Shown: positions 1-5,171 of the stretch, piece after piece
Position numbering within the stretch: position 1 is the stretch's first letter
How the letters are laid out: each line of letters opens with the position of its first letter
Assembly (NCBI GenBank): GCA_030043545.1
Contig: JASHXM010000158.1
Span: 1 to 5,573, forward strand
Source of the DNA: Thermoplasmata archaeon
Lineage (GTDB): Archaea; Thermoplasmatota; Thermoplasmata; Lutacidiplasmatales; UBA184
DNA: 5,573 bases
Direction: 5' to 3'
Notes under the pieces: model-generated
What the model was told of the DNA's origin: nothing
The model's database searches: none
Seen by the model: only the letters and a program-made list of their open reading frames with translations
Position numbers and translations under genes: made by a program

Positions 1-758
1 CGGAACGCCCCCGGGTCCCACTCGACGCCGACCGCGTTCCGTCCGAGCTCCGCGGCGGCCCAGAGCGCGGTGCCGGTGCCCGCGAACGGGTCGAGCACCG
101 TGTCGCCGACGACCGAGAACATCCGGACGAGGCGGTCGGCGAGCTCGGCCGGGAACGCGCCCGTTCTGCGGCCGGCGCCGCGCTGCGGCGCCCCGCGGAT
201 GTCGCCCCAGATCTGGCTGAACCACCGGTCCCGCTCGGCGCGCGAGTATCGGCTCGCAGCGCGCCGTCGGTCGTGCGGTGGGAACGCCCTCGGCCCGCCC
301 TTGCGGAACAGGAGGACGAACTCGCAGTCGAGCGTCACGTAGGCGTTGGGGGGCAGGAACCCCGAGCCGAGGAAGGCGTTCGGTCGGTTGGTCGGCTTCT
401 TCCACAGGAGGTGCGGCAGGGGCCGGAACCCGGCGCGCTCGGCCGCGAGCAGCGTGTGGGCGTGGTTCGGCCAGAGGCGGAAGCCGTCCGACGATCGGCG
501 GAGCGCGTCGCCGACGACGACGGCGAGGATCGCGCCGTCGGCGGCGACGCGGTAGCCGGCCGTCCAGGCGTCCGCGAGGACGCCGAGCATCGTGGGGTAG
601 TCGTCGGCGCCGAGCGCCCGGAACAGCGCGTCCCACTGCGCGACCATGGGGTACGGGGGGGAGGTGACGATCAGGTCGACCGAGCGGTCGGCGACCCCGT
701 CCAGGCGTCGGGCATCCCCCGGGAGGAGACGTACCCGGCCCCGCCGTGCCGCCCGCAC
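1..758 (-). CDS. Site-specific DNA methyltransferase, SPPY type (probably N4-cytosine), C-terminus cut by window edge
   Basis: S-adenosylmethionine-dependent DNA amino-methyltransferase, acting on the exocyclic amino group of a base in a specific DNA site. Reading the minus strand from the GTG at 758 gives 252 open codons to the edge. Residues 14-39 carry GDARRLDG followed by VDLIVTSPPYPMV; TSPPY is catalytic motif IV. Residues about 116-153 (WKKP, PPNAYV, then CEFVLLFRK) fit the middle of the family. Residues 218-230 are GDTVLDPFAGTGT, the SAM-binding motif I, followed by GRNAVGVEWD (motif II region). Motif IV before motif I is the beta-class order. SPPY, rather than D/NPPY, favours N4-cytosine, but N6-adenine cannot be excluded. 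The GTG start lies just ahead of the conserved GDAR segment, has no Shine-Dalgarno sequence, and sits about 25 nt from a TATA-like element, so the transcript is probably leaderless. No restriction endonuclease is visible beside it; the left neighbour is outside the window. The target sequence cannot be read from this. Confidence 0.93.
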   Translation of the reverse strand, partial: MRAARRGRVRLLPGDARRLDGVADRSVDLIVTSPPYPMVAQWDALFRALGADDYPTMLGVLADAWTAGYRVAADGAILAVVVGDALRRSSDGFRLWPNHAHTLLAAERAGFRPLPHLLWKKPTNRPNAFLGSGFLPPNAYVTLDCEFVLLFRKGGPRAFPPHDRRRAASRYSRAERDRWFSQIWGDIRGAPQRGAGRRTGAFPAELADRLVRMFSVVGDTVLDPFAGTGTALWAAAELGRNAVGVEWDPGAF

Positions 759-777
759 CCGGCCTCGATGGGACGGG

Positions 778-789
778 TGGTTTATACGG
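778..789. promoter_or_regulatory. Shared TATA-like element for the divergent methyltransferase and hps genes
   Basis: TTTATA at 781-786 on the plus strand reads TATAAA on the minus strand, in otherwise very GC-rich sequence. Its centre (783.5) is 25.5 nt from the A of the hps ATG at 809 and also 25.5 nt from the G of the methyltransferase GTG at 758. Archaeal TATA boxes are usually centred about 26-27 nt upstream of the transcription start, so both mRNAs would begin at or next to their start codons. Neither start has a Shine-Dalgarno sequence. A purine-rich BRE is not obvious on either side, so the direction of TFB loading cannot be predicted. Confidence 0.72.
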
Positions 790-808
790 CCGCCTCCTCG
801 GCGCGCCG

Positions 809-2113
809 ATGCGGCTCGATCGGCCGGTCCTGCAGGTCGCGCTCGACTTCGAGAACCTGTCGCGCGCCCTCGCGGCCGCGACGGAGGCGGTCGACGGCGG
901 GGCGGACTGGATCGAGGCGGGGACGCCGCTCCTGAAGAGCGAGGGGCTCGACGCGGTCCGCGAGCTCAAGAAGGCGTGCCCGGGCCACCGGATCGTCGCC
1001 GACATGAAGGTGATGGACACCGGGGCGTTCGAGGTCGAGATCGCGGCGAAGGCCGGCGCCGACCTGGTGACGGTCCTCGGGGCGGCCGACGACGATACGA
1101 TCGCGGAGGCGGTCCGCGGCGGTGAGCTGTACGGGGTCGAGGTCGTCGTCGACCTCCTGGGCGTCGCCGACCCGGTCGCCCGGGCGCGGCGCGCGGCGGA
1201 GCTCGGCGCCGCCGCCGTCTGCTACCACGTCGGGATCGACATGCAGATGCGGGCGGACGCCCCGTTCGAGCGCCTGGCCGCGGTCGCCGCCGCCTCCCCC
1301 GTTCCGGTCGCCGTCGCGGGCGGCCTCACGAGCGAGACGGTCGCGGCGGCGACCCGCGCCGGGGCGCAGATCCTGATCGTCGGCGGCGCCATCACTAAGA
1401 GCCCGGCGATCGCCGAAGCGACGCGGACGATCCGCACGGCGATCGAGACCCGGACGGAGCGGCCGAGCGAGATGTTCCGCCGGTACGCCGCGTCCGACCT
1501 GCGGACGGCGTTCCTCAAGGTGTCGAGCCCGAACGTCTCCGACGCGATGCAGCGGCGCGGCGCGATGCACGGGATCCTCCCGCACCTCCCTGGGCCCACG
1601 CACCGGGTCGTCGGGCCGGCGGTGACCGTCGTCACGCGCGACGGCGACTGGGCGAAGCCCGTCGAGGCGATCGACCGCGCCGGAGCGGGCGACGTGATCG
1701 TCGTAGACGCCGGGGGCGGGCCGACGGCGATCTGGGGCGAGCTCGCGAGCTGGTCGGCCCACGGTCGCGGGATCGCGGGCGTCGTCGTCGACGGGGCGAT
1801 CCGCGACGTCGATGCGATCCTCGAGATCGGCTTCCCCGCCTTCAGCCGGTCGACCGCGTCGAACGCCGGCGAGCCGAAAGGGCTCGGGGAGATCGGCGTC
1901 GAGGTGACGGTCGGCGGCGAGCGGGTCCGCCCCGGCGACTGGATCGTCGGCGACCTGAGCGGCGTGGTGGTCGTCCCGCGCGAACGGGCGGCGGAGATCG
2001 CGAACCGCTCGCTCGACGTGCTCGAGCACGAGAACCGCGTCCGGGAGGAGATCCGGCGCGGGTCGACGCTCGGCTCCGTACAGAAGCTCGAGCGGTGGGA
2101 GCGGGTCGGATGA
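809..2113 (+). CDS. hps: Bifunctional 3-hexulose-6-phosphate synthase / RraA-like domain protein
   Basis: A 434-residue fusion. Residues 1-215 are an OMP-decarboxylase-superfamily barrel: LQVALDFEN (8-16), IEAGTPLLKSEG (35-46), the hexulose-phosphate synthase signature DMKVMD (65-70, the D-x-K-x-x-D motif), YHVGIDMQ (139-146), AGGL (170-173) and VGGAIT (191-196), the last two being phosphate-binding loops. It interconverts ribulose-5-phosphate plus formaldehyde with arabino-3-hexulose-6-phosphate. In archaea lacking the oxidative pentose pathway this usually runs in reverse to supply ribulose-5-phosphate, releasing formaldehyde. Residues about 225-434 are RraA/HMG-aldolase-like: GELASWSAHGRG (310-321), VVVDGAIRD (325-333) with the Arg-Asp pair, and GDLSGVVVVP (381-390). 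The role of that domain in this fusion is not settled by sequence; the archaeal fusion itself is known. The ATG at 809 is chosen over an in-frame GTG at 746, because 746 lies upstream of the TATA element and inside the methyltransferase reading frame. A membrane-protein gene follows 39 nt downstream. Confidence 0.94.
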   Translation: MRLDRPVLQVALDFENLSRALAAATEAVDGGADWIEAGTPLLKSEGLDAVRELKKACPGHRIVADMKVMDTGAFEVEIAAKAGADLVTVLGAADDDTIAEAVRGGELYGVEVVVDLLGVADPVARARRAAELGAAAVCYHVGIDMQMRADAPFERLAAVAAASPVPVAVAGGLTSETVAAATRAGAQILIVGGAITKSPAIAEATRTIRTAIETRTERPSEMFRRYAASDLRTAFLKVSSPNVSDAMQRRGAMHGILPHLPGPTHRVVGPAVTVVTRDGDWAKPVEAIDRAGAGDVIVVDAGGGPTAIWGELASWSAHGRGIAGVVVDGAIRDVDAILEIGFPAFSRSTASNAGEPKGLGEIGVEVTVGGERVRPGDWIVGDLSGVVVVPRERAAEIANRSLDVLEHENRVREEIRRGSTLGSVQKLERWERVG

Positions 2114-2139
2114 GCCGGTCCCGTCCCCGGATCGGTCCG

Positions 2140-2144
2140 GGAGG
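2140..2144 (+). promoter_or_regulatory. Shine-Dalgarno sequence of the membrane-protein gene
   Basis: GGAGG lies 8 nt before the GTG at 2153, in the 39-nt gap after the hps stop codon. It supports that GTG as the start. It also suggests that this gene, unlike the leaderless hps, is translated internally from a shared transcript. No TATA-like element is seen in the gap. Confidence 0.7.
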
Positions 2145-2152
2145 CTGACTCC

Positions 2153-2758
2153 GTGGTCGCGCTGTCGCCCGAGGTCACGGAGGAGTACGTGATCGTCGCG
2201 CTGTTCGCCCTGCTCGTGGTACGTCGAACGTACCGGATGGTCCGTGGGATGCCGGTGTCGACCGCGCGACTCGTGGTGCTGCCGGCCCTGTACGTCGCGC
2301 TGTACGCGGCGGAGGTCGCGGCGATCGGGTACGCCGCCGTCGGCTCGGCTCGGGCGATGGCGTTCTGGGGGTCGCTGGCCGCCGACTCGGCGAGCTTTGT
2401 CGTGGGGACGCTCTTCGCCTACCGCCTCACGCTCCGACACGTCCACCTCTACCAGCCGGTCGCCGGTGGGGCGTGGTACTACCGACTCCGCCCCACCCTG
2501 CCGATCGCGTACCTGGTCCTACTCCTGGTGCGGCTGGGGGTCGAGACGGCGGTCCTCGGGATCACCCCGTTCGCCTCTCCGACGGCGGCGCAGCTCGACG
2601 CGCTCGCCACGCCGACGCTCGTCGTGCTGTTTGCCGTCGATGCGCTGTGGGGCCTCACGACCGGCTTCCTGGTCGGGCGGTCGATGGCGGTCTACCGATC
2701 GTGGCAGCAGGTCCAGGGAACGCCGCCCGGACCGGCCACCCCGACCCCGCTCCCCTAA
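2153..2758 (+). CDS. Multi-pass membrane protein of unknown function
   Basis: A 201-residue protein with GTG start and TAA stop. It has four to five likely membrane helices at about residues 11-23, 39-64, 68-92, 115-137 and 153-175. Short, basic loops (RRTYRMVRG at 24-32; RLTLRHVHLY at 91-100) separate them, and the C-terminal tail (186-201) is rich in proline and threonine. I recognise no catalytic motif. The layout (an early RR-x-YRMVRG loop and a late GRSMAVYRSW segment) is loosely reminiscent of small CcdC/DUF1453-like membrane proteins, but this is only an impression. A GGAGG sequence 8 nt upstream supports the start, and the 39-nt gap from hps suggests co-transcription. The gene converges on truA with 33 nt between stop codons. 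Function unknown. Confidence 0.85.
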   Translation: MVALSPEVTEEYVIVALFALLVVRRTYRMVRGMPVSTARLVVLPALYVALYAAEVAAIGYAAVGSARAMAFWGSLAADSASFVVGTLFAYRLTLRHVHLYQPVAGGAWYYRLRPTLPIAYLVLLLVRLGVETAVLGITPFASPTAAQLDALATPTLVVLFAVDALWGLTTGFLVGRSMAVYRSWQQVQGTPPGPATPTPLP

Positions 2759-2791
2759 CGCCTCGCTTGGCGCCGCCCGGCCTCGAACCCC
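2759..2791. other. Convergent gap between membrane-protein gene and truA, no visible terminator
   Basis: Only 33 nt separate the two stop codons. There is no T-run on either strand of the kind that ends archaeal transcripts. The only dyad seen is a 4-bp CGCC/GGCG pair (2759-2762 with 2769-2772), too short to call. The two convergent transcripts probably overlap at their 3' ends. Confidence 0.5.
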
Positions 2792-3601
2792 CTATTCGCT
2801 CCGCTCCGGCGAGAGCGCCTCCAGGACCCGGGTTCGGGAGGTGGCCGACGCTCGGGCGCTCGAGAACCACTGCGCCTGGGCCCGGTTCGGCCCGGCCCAT
2901 CGGTATTCCCATCGGAGAGGATACTCGACGTCCCAGAGCACCAGCGGCTCGGGTTCGGCAAGGGGCAGCGCGAGGCGAGCGCGCCCCTGGATCGCGGCGG
3001 CGAGCCGCTCCCGGGAGATCCGGTCGGCGTCGTGCTCGCGGAGCGCGGCCACGATCTTCCGGACCATCCCCCAGACGAACGCGGGCGCCCGCACCTCGGT
3101 GACCGCGCCGGTGCGCGTCTCGGTGACGGTGACGGACTCGACCTCGCGAAAGGCCGGAAGCGCGGACGGGATCTGCCGGCCGAACGACCGTACGTCGATC
3201 CGCCCGGTGAACAGGGCGGCCGCGCGGCTCCGTTGCGCAACGTCGATCCCGGCCCCCGACTCGAAGTACCGGTACGTTCGGCGCGACGCCGCGCGCACCC
3301 GGAACTCCTCCGGGATCTGGCTCGCGGCGGTGAAGAAGATCGCGGGAGAGATCCCGTTGAGCGCCCGAAGCAGCGCACCCGCGGAGAGACCGGAGGGGAG
3401 GCACAGCGCGTTCCCCCGGGCGCTCACCCCCCGGTCGGTCCGGCTCGCCACCTCGAGGGGGAACCGACGATCGCCGCCGTCCCACCCCCAGCGGTGGATC
3501 CGACGGCGGATCTCCCCCTCCACGGTGCGGCGGCCGGGTTGGTCGGCCCAACCGGCGAACCCGACCCCGTCGTAGCCGAACCGGACCAGCCAGCGGGTCA
3601 C
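2792..3601 (-). CDS. truA: tRNA pseudouridine synthase TruA (archaeal type)
   Basis: A 269-residue enzyme that isomerises uridine to pseudouridine in the anticodon stem-loop of tRNAs (positions 38-40 in the best-studied members). Family motifs in order: RFGYDGVGFAGWADQ (7-21), SRTDRGVSARGN (53-64) with the catalytic aspartate at D56, RRTYRYF (107-113) and FVWGMVRKIV (175-184), which matches the C-terminal conserved helix. The length is normal and all key segments are intact. The start is the GTG at 3601, just six residues before the conserved RFGYDG strand. No Shine-Dalgarno sequence precedes it, so it may be leaderless. The stop is TAG at 2792-2794. The gene is divergent from pstS and convergent with the membrane-protein gene, so it is probably transcribed alone. 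Nothing in the context ties it to its neighbours. Confidence 0.96.
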   Translation of the reverse strand: MTRWLVRFGYDGVGFAGWADQPGRRTVEGEIRRRIHRWGWDGGDRRFPLEVASRTDRGVSARGNALCLPSGLSAGALLRALNGISPAIFFTAASQIPEEFRVRAASRRTYRYFESGAGIDVAQRSRAAALFTGRIDVRSFGRQIPSALPAFREVESVTVTETRTGAVTEVRAPAFVWGMVRKIVAALREHDADRISRERLAAAIQGRARLALPLAEPEPLVLWDVEYPLRWEYRWAGPNRAQAQWFSSARASATSRTRVLEALSPERSE

Positions 3602-3625
3602 GGCCGGCGCACGCCCGGTGCGGTC

Positions 3626-3632
3626 GTTAAGC
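3626..3632 (-). promoter_or_regulatory. Weak TATA-like element for truA
   Basis: On the minus strand this reads GCTTAAC, centred about 28 nt upstream of the truA GTG at 3601. That is where the TATA box of a leaderless archaeal gene would lie. The match is weak (CTTAA). An alternative is the ACTATAGT element at 3682-3689, which would give a leader of roughly 60 nt. Confidence 0.3.
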
Positions 3633-3681
3633 GTCCGGACCGGGCGACCCTACTTCGTTGCGAGCGCTTAGCATACCTTAC

Positions 3682-3703
3682 ACTATAGTCCTCTATTGAG
3701 ACT
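3682..3703. promoter_or_regulatory. AT-rich palindromic element between truA and pstS
   Basis: ACTATAGT (3682-3689) is a perfect 8-bp palindrome. Overlapping it, AGTC-C-TC (3687-3693) and GAGACT (3698-3703) form a 6-bp dyad with one bulged base around a TATT loop. This lies in the markedly AT-rich stretch 3669-3723 of the divergent truA-pstS gap, upstream of the pst TATA element. A regulator site or a truA promoter are both possible. No known operator is recognised. Confidence 0.3.
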
Positions 3704-3715
3704 AAATTCATCTTC

Positions 3716-3723
3716 AATATATT
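3716..3723 (+). promoter_or_regulatory. TATA-like element of the pst transcript
   Basis: AATATATT, centred at 3719.5, is the best TATA-like element upstream of pstS. Using the archaeal spacing of about 26-27 nt, transcription would start near 3745-3747, exactly at the ATG of the small ORF at 3747, leaving pstS with a leader of about 78 nt. The element is palindromic, so it does not itself show direction; the direction is inferred from the genes downstream. Confidence 0.55.
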
Positions 3724-3740
3724 CGGTGTTCCGCGTCCCG

Positions 3741-3788
3741 CGACCGATGTCGGACCCGACCGATTCGGGAACCTACCGAGAGTCGGTC
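3741..3788. repeat. Three imperfect 16-bp tandem units, each with a CCGA-N(1-3)-TCGG dyad
   Basis: The units are CGACCGATGTCGGACC (3741-3756), CGACCGATTCGGGAAC (3757-3772) and CTACCGAGAGTCGGTC (3773-3788). Each carries CCGA followed by TCGG, with spacers of 2, 1 and 3 nt. The CCGA starts at 3744, 3760 and 3776, exactly 16 nt apart. The period is not a multiple of three, so it is not a peptide repeat of the overlapping small ORF. The array begins at the predicted transcription start and fits a multi-copy operator placed just downstream of a TATA box, or a structured leader RNA. No regulator is identified. Confidence 0.6.
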
Positions 3789-3827
3789 GACGCTCCGGAC
3801 TGGAAAGGACGTGGTGAAACCGAATGA
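3747..3827 (+). CDS. Small leader ORF (26 codons) overlapping the pstS start
   Basis: An ATG at 3747 opens a 26-residue hydrophilic peptide beginning MSDPTDSGTYRES and ending WKGRGETE, with stop TGA at 3825-3827. The stop overlaps the pstS ATG (3824) as ATGA, a common arrangement for translational coupling. The ATG lies about 27 nt from the centre of the TATA element at 3716-3723, so it would be read leaderless from the 5' end, as predicted for hps and the methyltransferase here. No domain or signal sequence is seen. The peptide may matter less than its translation, which would carry ribosomes through the repeat/hairpin region to the pstS start. At this length a chance ORF is possible. Confidence 0.4.
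   Translation: MSDPTDSGTYRESVDAPDWKGRGETE
3757..3789 (+). promoter_or_regulatory. Predicted stem-loop in the pstS leader
   Basis: CGACCGA (3757-3763) is the perfect complement of TCGGTCG (3783-3789). Inside it, TCGG (3765-3768) pairs with CCGA (3776-3779) around a 7-nt loop, giving an 11-bp interrupted hairpin. It lies wholly within the small ORF, upstream of the pstS Shine-Dalgarno sequence, so translation of that ORF would unfold it. The same bases make up the 16-bp repeat, so structure and operator readings are alternatives. Confidence 0.4.
3813..3817 (+). promoter_or_regulatory. Shine-Dalgarno sequence of pstS
   Basis: GGTGA, complementary to the archaeal 16S 3' end, ends 6 nt before the pstS ATG at 3824. 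It supports that start and shows that pstS is translated from a leadered message. Confidence 0.6.
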
Positions 3828-5158
3828 GCGCACAGAACCCGAGTGAGCCGCCGTCGACCGATTCATCGTCTGCGGGGAGTCCGAAAGTGGAGTCCCTCTC
3901 GACCCCGGCACGCCGCCGGTCCGGGCAGATCGGCACGGGCGTGGCGATCGTCATCGCCGTCGTCCTGCTCGTGGTCGGGATCGGGGGCGGCTACGCTCTC
4001 GAGAACTACCTCGCGAAGACGTCGACCAAGGTGACCCAGCTCACGGAGACCGGCTCGACCCTGCTCTATCCGTTGATGAAGATCTGGGCCCCCAACTACA
4101 CCGCCTTCAACCCCTCGGTGACGATCAGCACCGTGGGGTCGGGGAGCGGGACCGGGCAGTCGGCCGCCGAGAACGGGAAGTTCAACATCGGCGCCTCCGA
4201 CGCGTACGTCTCGAACTTCAGCCAGACGCACATCATCAACGTCCCGGTGGCGATCTCCGCCCAGCTGATCTACTACAACCTCCCGGGAGTCACTCAGCAC
4301 CTCCGACTCAACGGCACGATGCTGGCGATGATCTACGGGCAGGCGATCACCCACTGGACCAATCCGTTGGTCTACGACGCGCAGACCACGACCGTCCAGA
4401 CCGAAATCAACGCGCTCCCGTCGGCCGACAAGCAGATCACGCTCATCAAGCGCGGCGATTCGAGCGGGGACACGTTCCTGTTCTCGTCGCTCTGCTACCT
4501 GTCGTGGAGCGGGTTCCCCTACACGCCGGGGACGAGCGCCCTGAGCGGGCTCGCCTCGACCACGAACGGCAGCTCCGTGGTTCTGCCCGAGACCGGGAAC
4601 GGCGGGATGGTGAAGGGGATCGAGGGGACCCCGGGCGGGATCGCCTACATCGGGATCAGCTACGCGAGCACGGTGACCGGCTCCGGGATCAGCTACGCCG
4701 CGGTGGGCGACAACGAGTCGCTGACGGCGAGCGGCGGGCTCGACGCGGCCAACTATGTGCTCCCGCTCGGGTCGACCGGCCCGGCGAACATCTCCGCCGA
4801 CGCGAACCTCGCGCTGCAGCACCTCAACTACGCCACGGACGGCCTGGCGATCAGCCTGATCCTCGGGGGCGTTAGCGACACCCTCGTCTCGACCTCGGAC
4901 CTCGGGATGGGCGGGACGAACGCGACGCCGACGTACCCGCACCCGTACCCGATCGTCAACCTCGAGTACGCGCTGATCAAGACGGCGCCCGCGACCAGCA
5001 CGGTCACCTCGAGCACCTTGGCGGACACGGTGGCGTTCCTGGAGTGGGCGATCAGCCTCGGCAACGCCGCCACCTACCTCAACCAGGTCGCGTTCGTGCC
5101 CCTCACCACGACGGTGCTCGGGCTCGACATGAGCGAACTGGGCGCGGTGTCGACCTAG
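3824..5158 (+). CDS. pstS: Phosphate ABC transporter substrate-binding protein PstS, membrane-anchored
   Basis: A 444-residue protein that captures phosphate outside the cell and delivers it to the PstCAB transporter. Residues 1-36 form a Ser/Pro-rich hydrophilic tail ending in basic residues (ARRRS, 29-33). Residues about 38-58 are a single hydrophobic helix (VAIVIAVVLLVVGIGGGY). The rest is the binding domain: ETGSTLLYPLMKIWAP (75-90), VGSGSGTGQSA (104-114), IGASDAYVS (122-130), ITHWTNP (175-181), RGDSSGDTFLFSSL (210-223) and GGIAYIGISYA (271-281). The GST, SGxG, SD and R-D-SSGDT segments are the expected phosphate ligands. No lipobox cysteine follows the helix, so the protein is probably held by an uncleaved N-terminal anchor with the tail in the cytoplasm. 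The domain also has several possible N-glycosylation sites (for example NYT, NGT, NGS), consistent with an exported archaeal protein. pstC starts 13 nt after the TAG stop. Confidence 0.95.
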   Translation: MSAQNPSEPPSTDSSSAGSPKVESLSTPARRRSGQIGTGVAIVIAVVLLVVGIGGGYALENYLAKTSTKVTQLTETGSTLLYPLMKIWAPNYTAFNPSVTISTVGSGSGTGQSAAENGKFNIGASDAYVSNFSQTHIINVPVAISAQLIYYNLPGVTQHLRLNGTMLAMIYGQAITHWTNPLVYDAQTTTVQTEINALPSADKQITLIKRGDSSGDTFLFSSLCYLSWSGFPYTPGTSALSGLASTTNGSSVVLPETGNGGMVKGIEGTPGGIAYIGISYASTVTGSGISYAAVGDNESLTASGGLDAANYVLPLGSTGPANISADANLALQHLNYATDGLAISLILGGVSDTLVSTSDLGMGGTNATPTYPHPYPIVNLEYALIKTAPATSTVTSSTLADTVAFLEWAISLGNAATYLNQVAFVPLTTTVLGLDMSELGAVST

Positions 5159-5171
5159 ATCGGGACAGACA

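Noticed and set aside
746..808. In-frame upstream GTG start at 746 for hps
   Set aside because: It lies upstream of the TATA element, overlaps the methyltransferase start, and would add 21 residues not expected ahead of the first barrel strand.
273..935. Plus-strand open frames across the methyltransferase
   Set aside because: They lack domain features and oppose a minus-strand frame with TSPPY and DPFAGTGT motifs in correct order.
782..2446. A 554-codon minus-strand open frame antisense to the hps gene and the membrane-protein gene
   Set aside because: The protein is low-complexity (rich in R, D, G and P) and has no recognisable motif. It is the usual antisense shadow of strongly codon-biased GC-rich genes, and both plus-strand genes have clear domain or membrane signatures.
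2721..2780. Direct repeat CGCCGCCCGG at 2721-2730 and 2771-2780
   Set aside because: A 10-bp GC-only word repeated once is expected by chance in this composition, and nothing else marks the sites as functional.
2777..2800. GGGTTCGAGG-like sequence on the minus strand resembling a tRNA T-arm
   Set aside because: The flanking bases do not form the T-stem, and no acceptor, D or anticodon arm is found; it lies at the truA 3' end.
3598..3954. A 118-codon minus-strand frame spanning the truA-pstS gap
   Set aside because: It overlaps the start of both truA and pstS and reads through the AT-rich regulatory region; no motif or start signal supports it.
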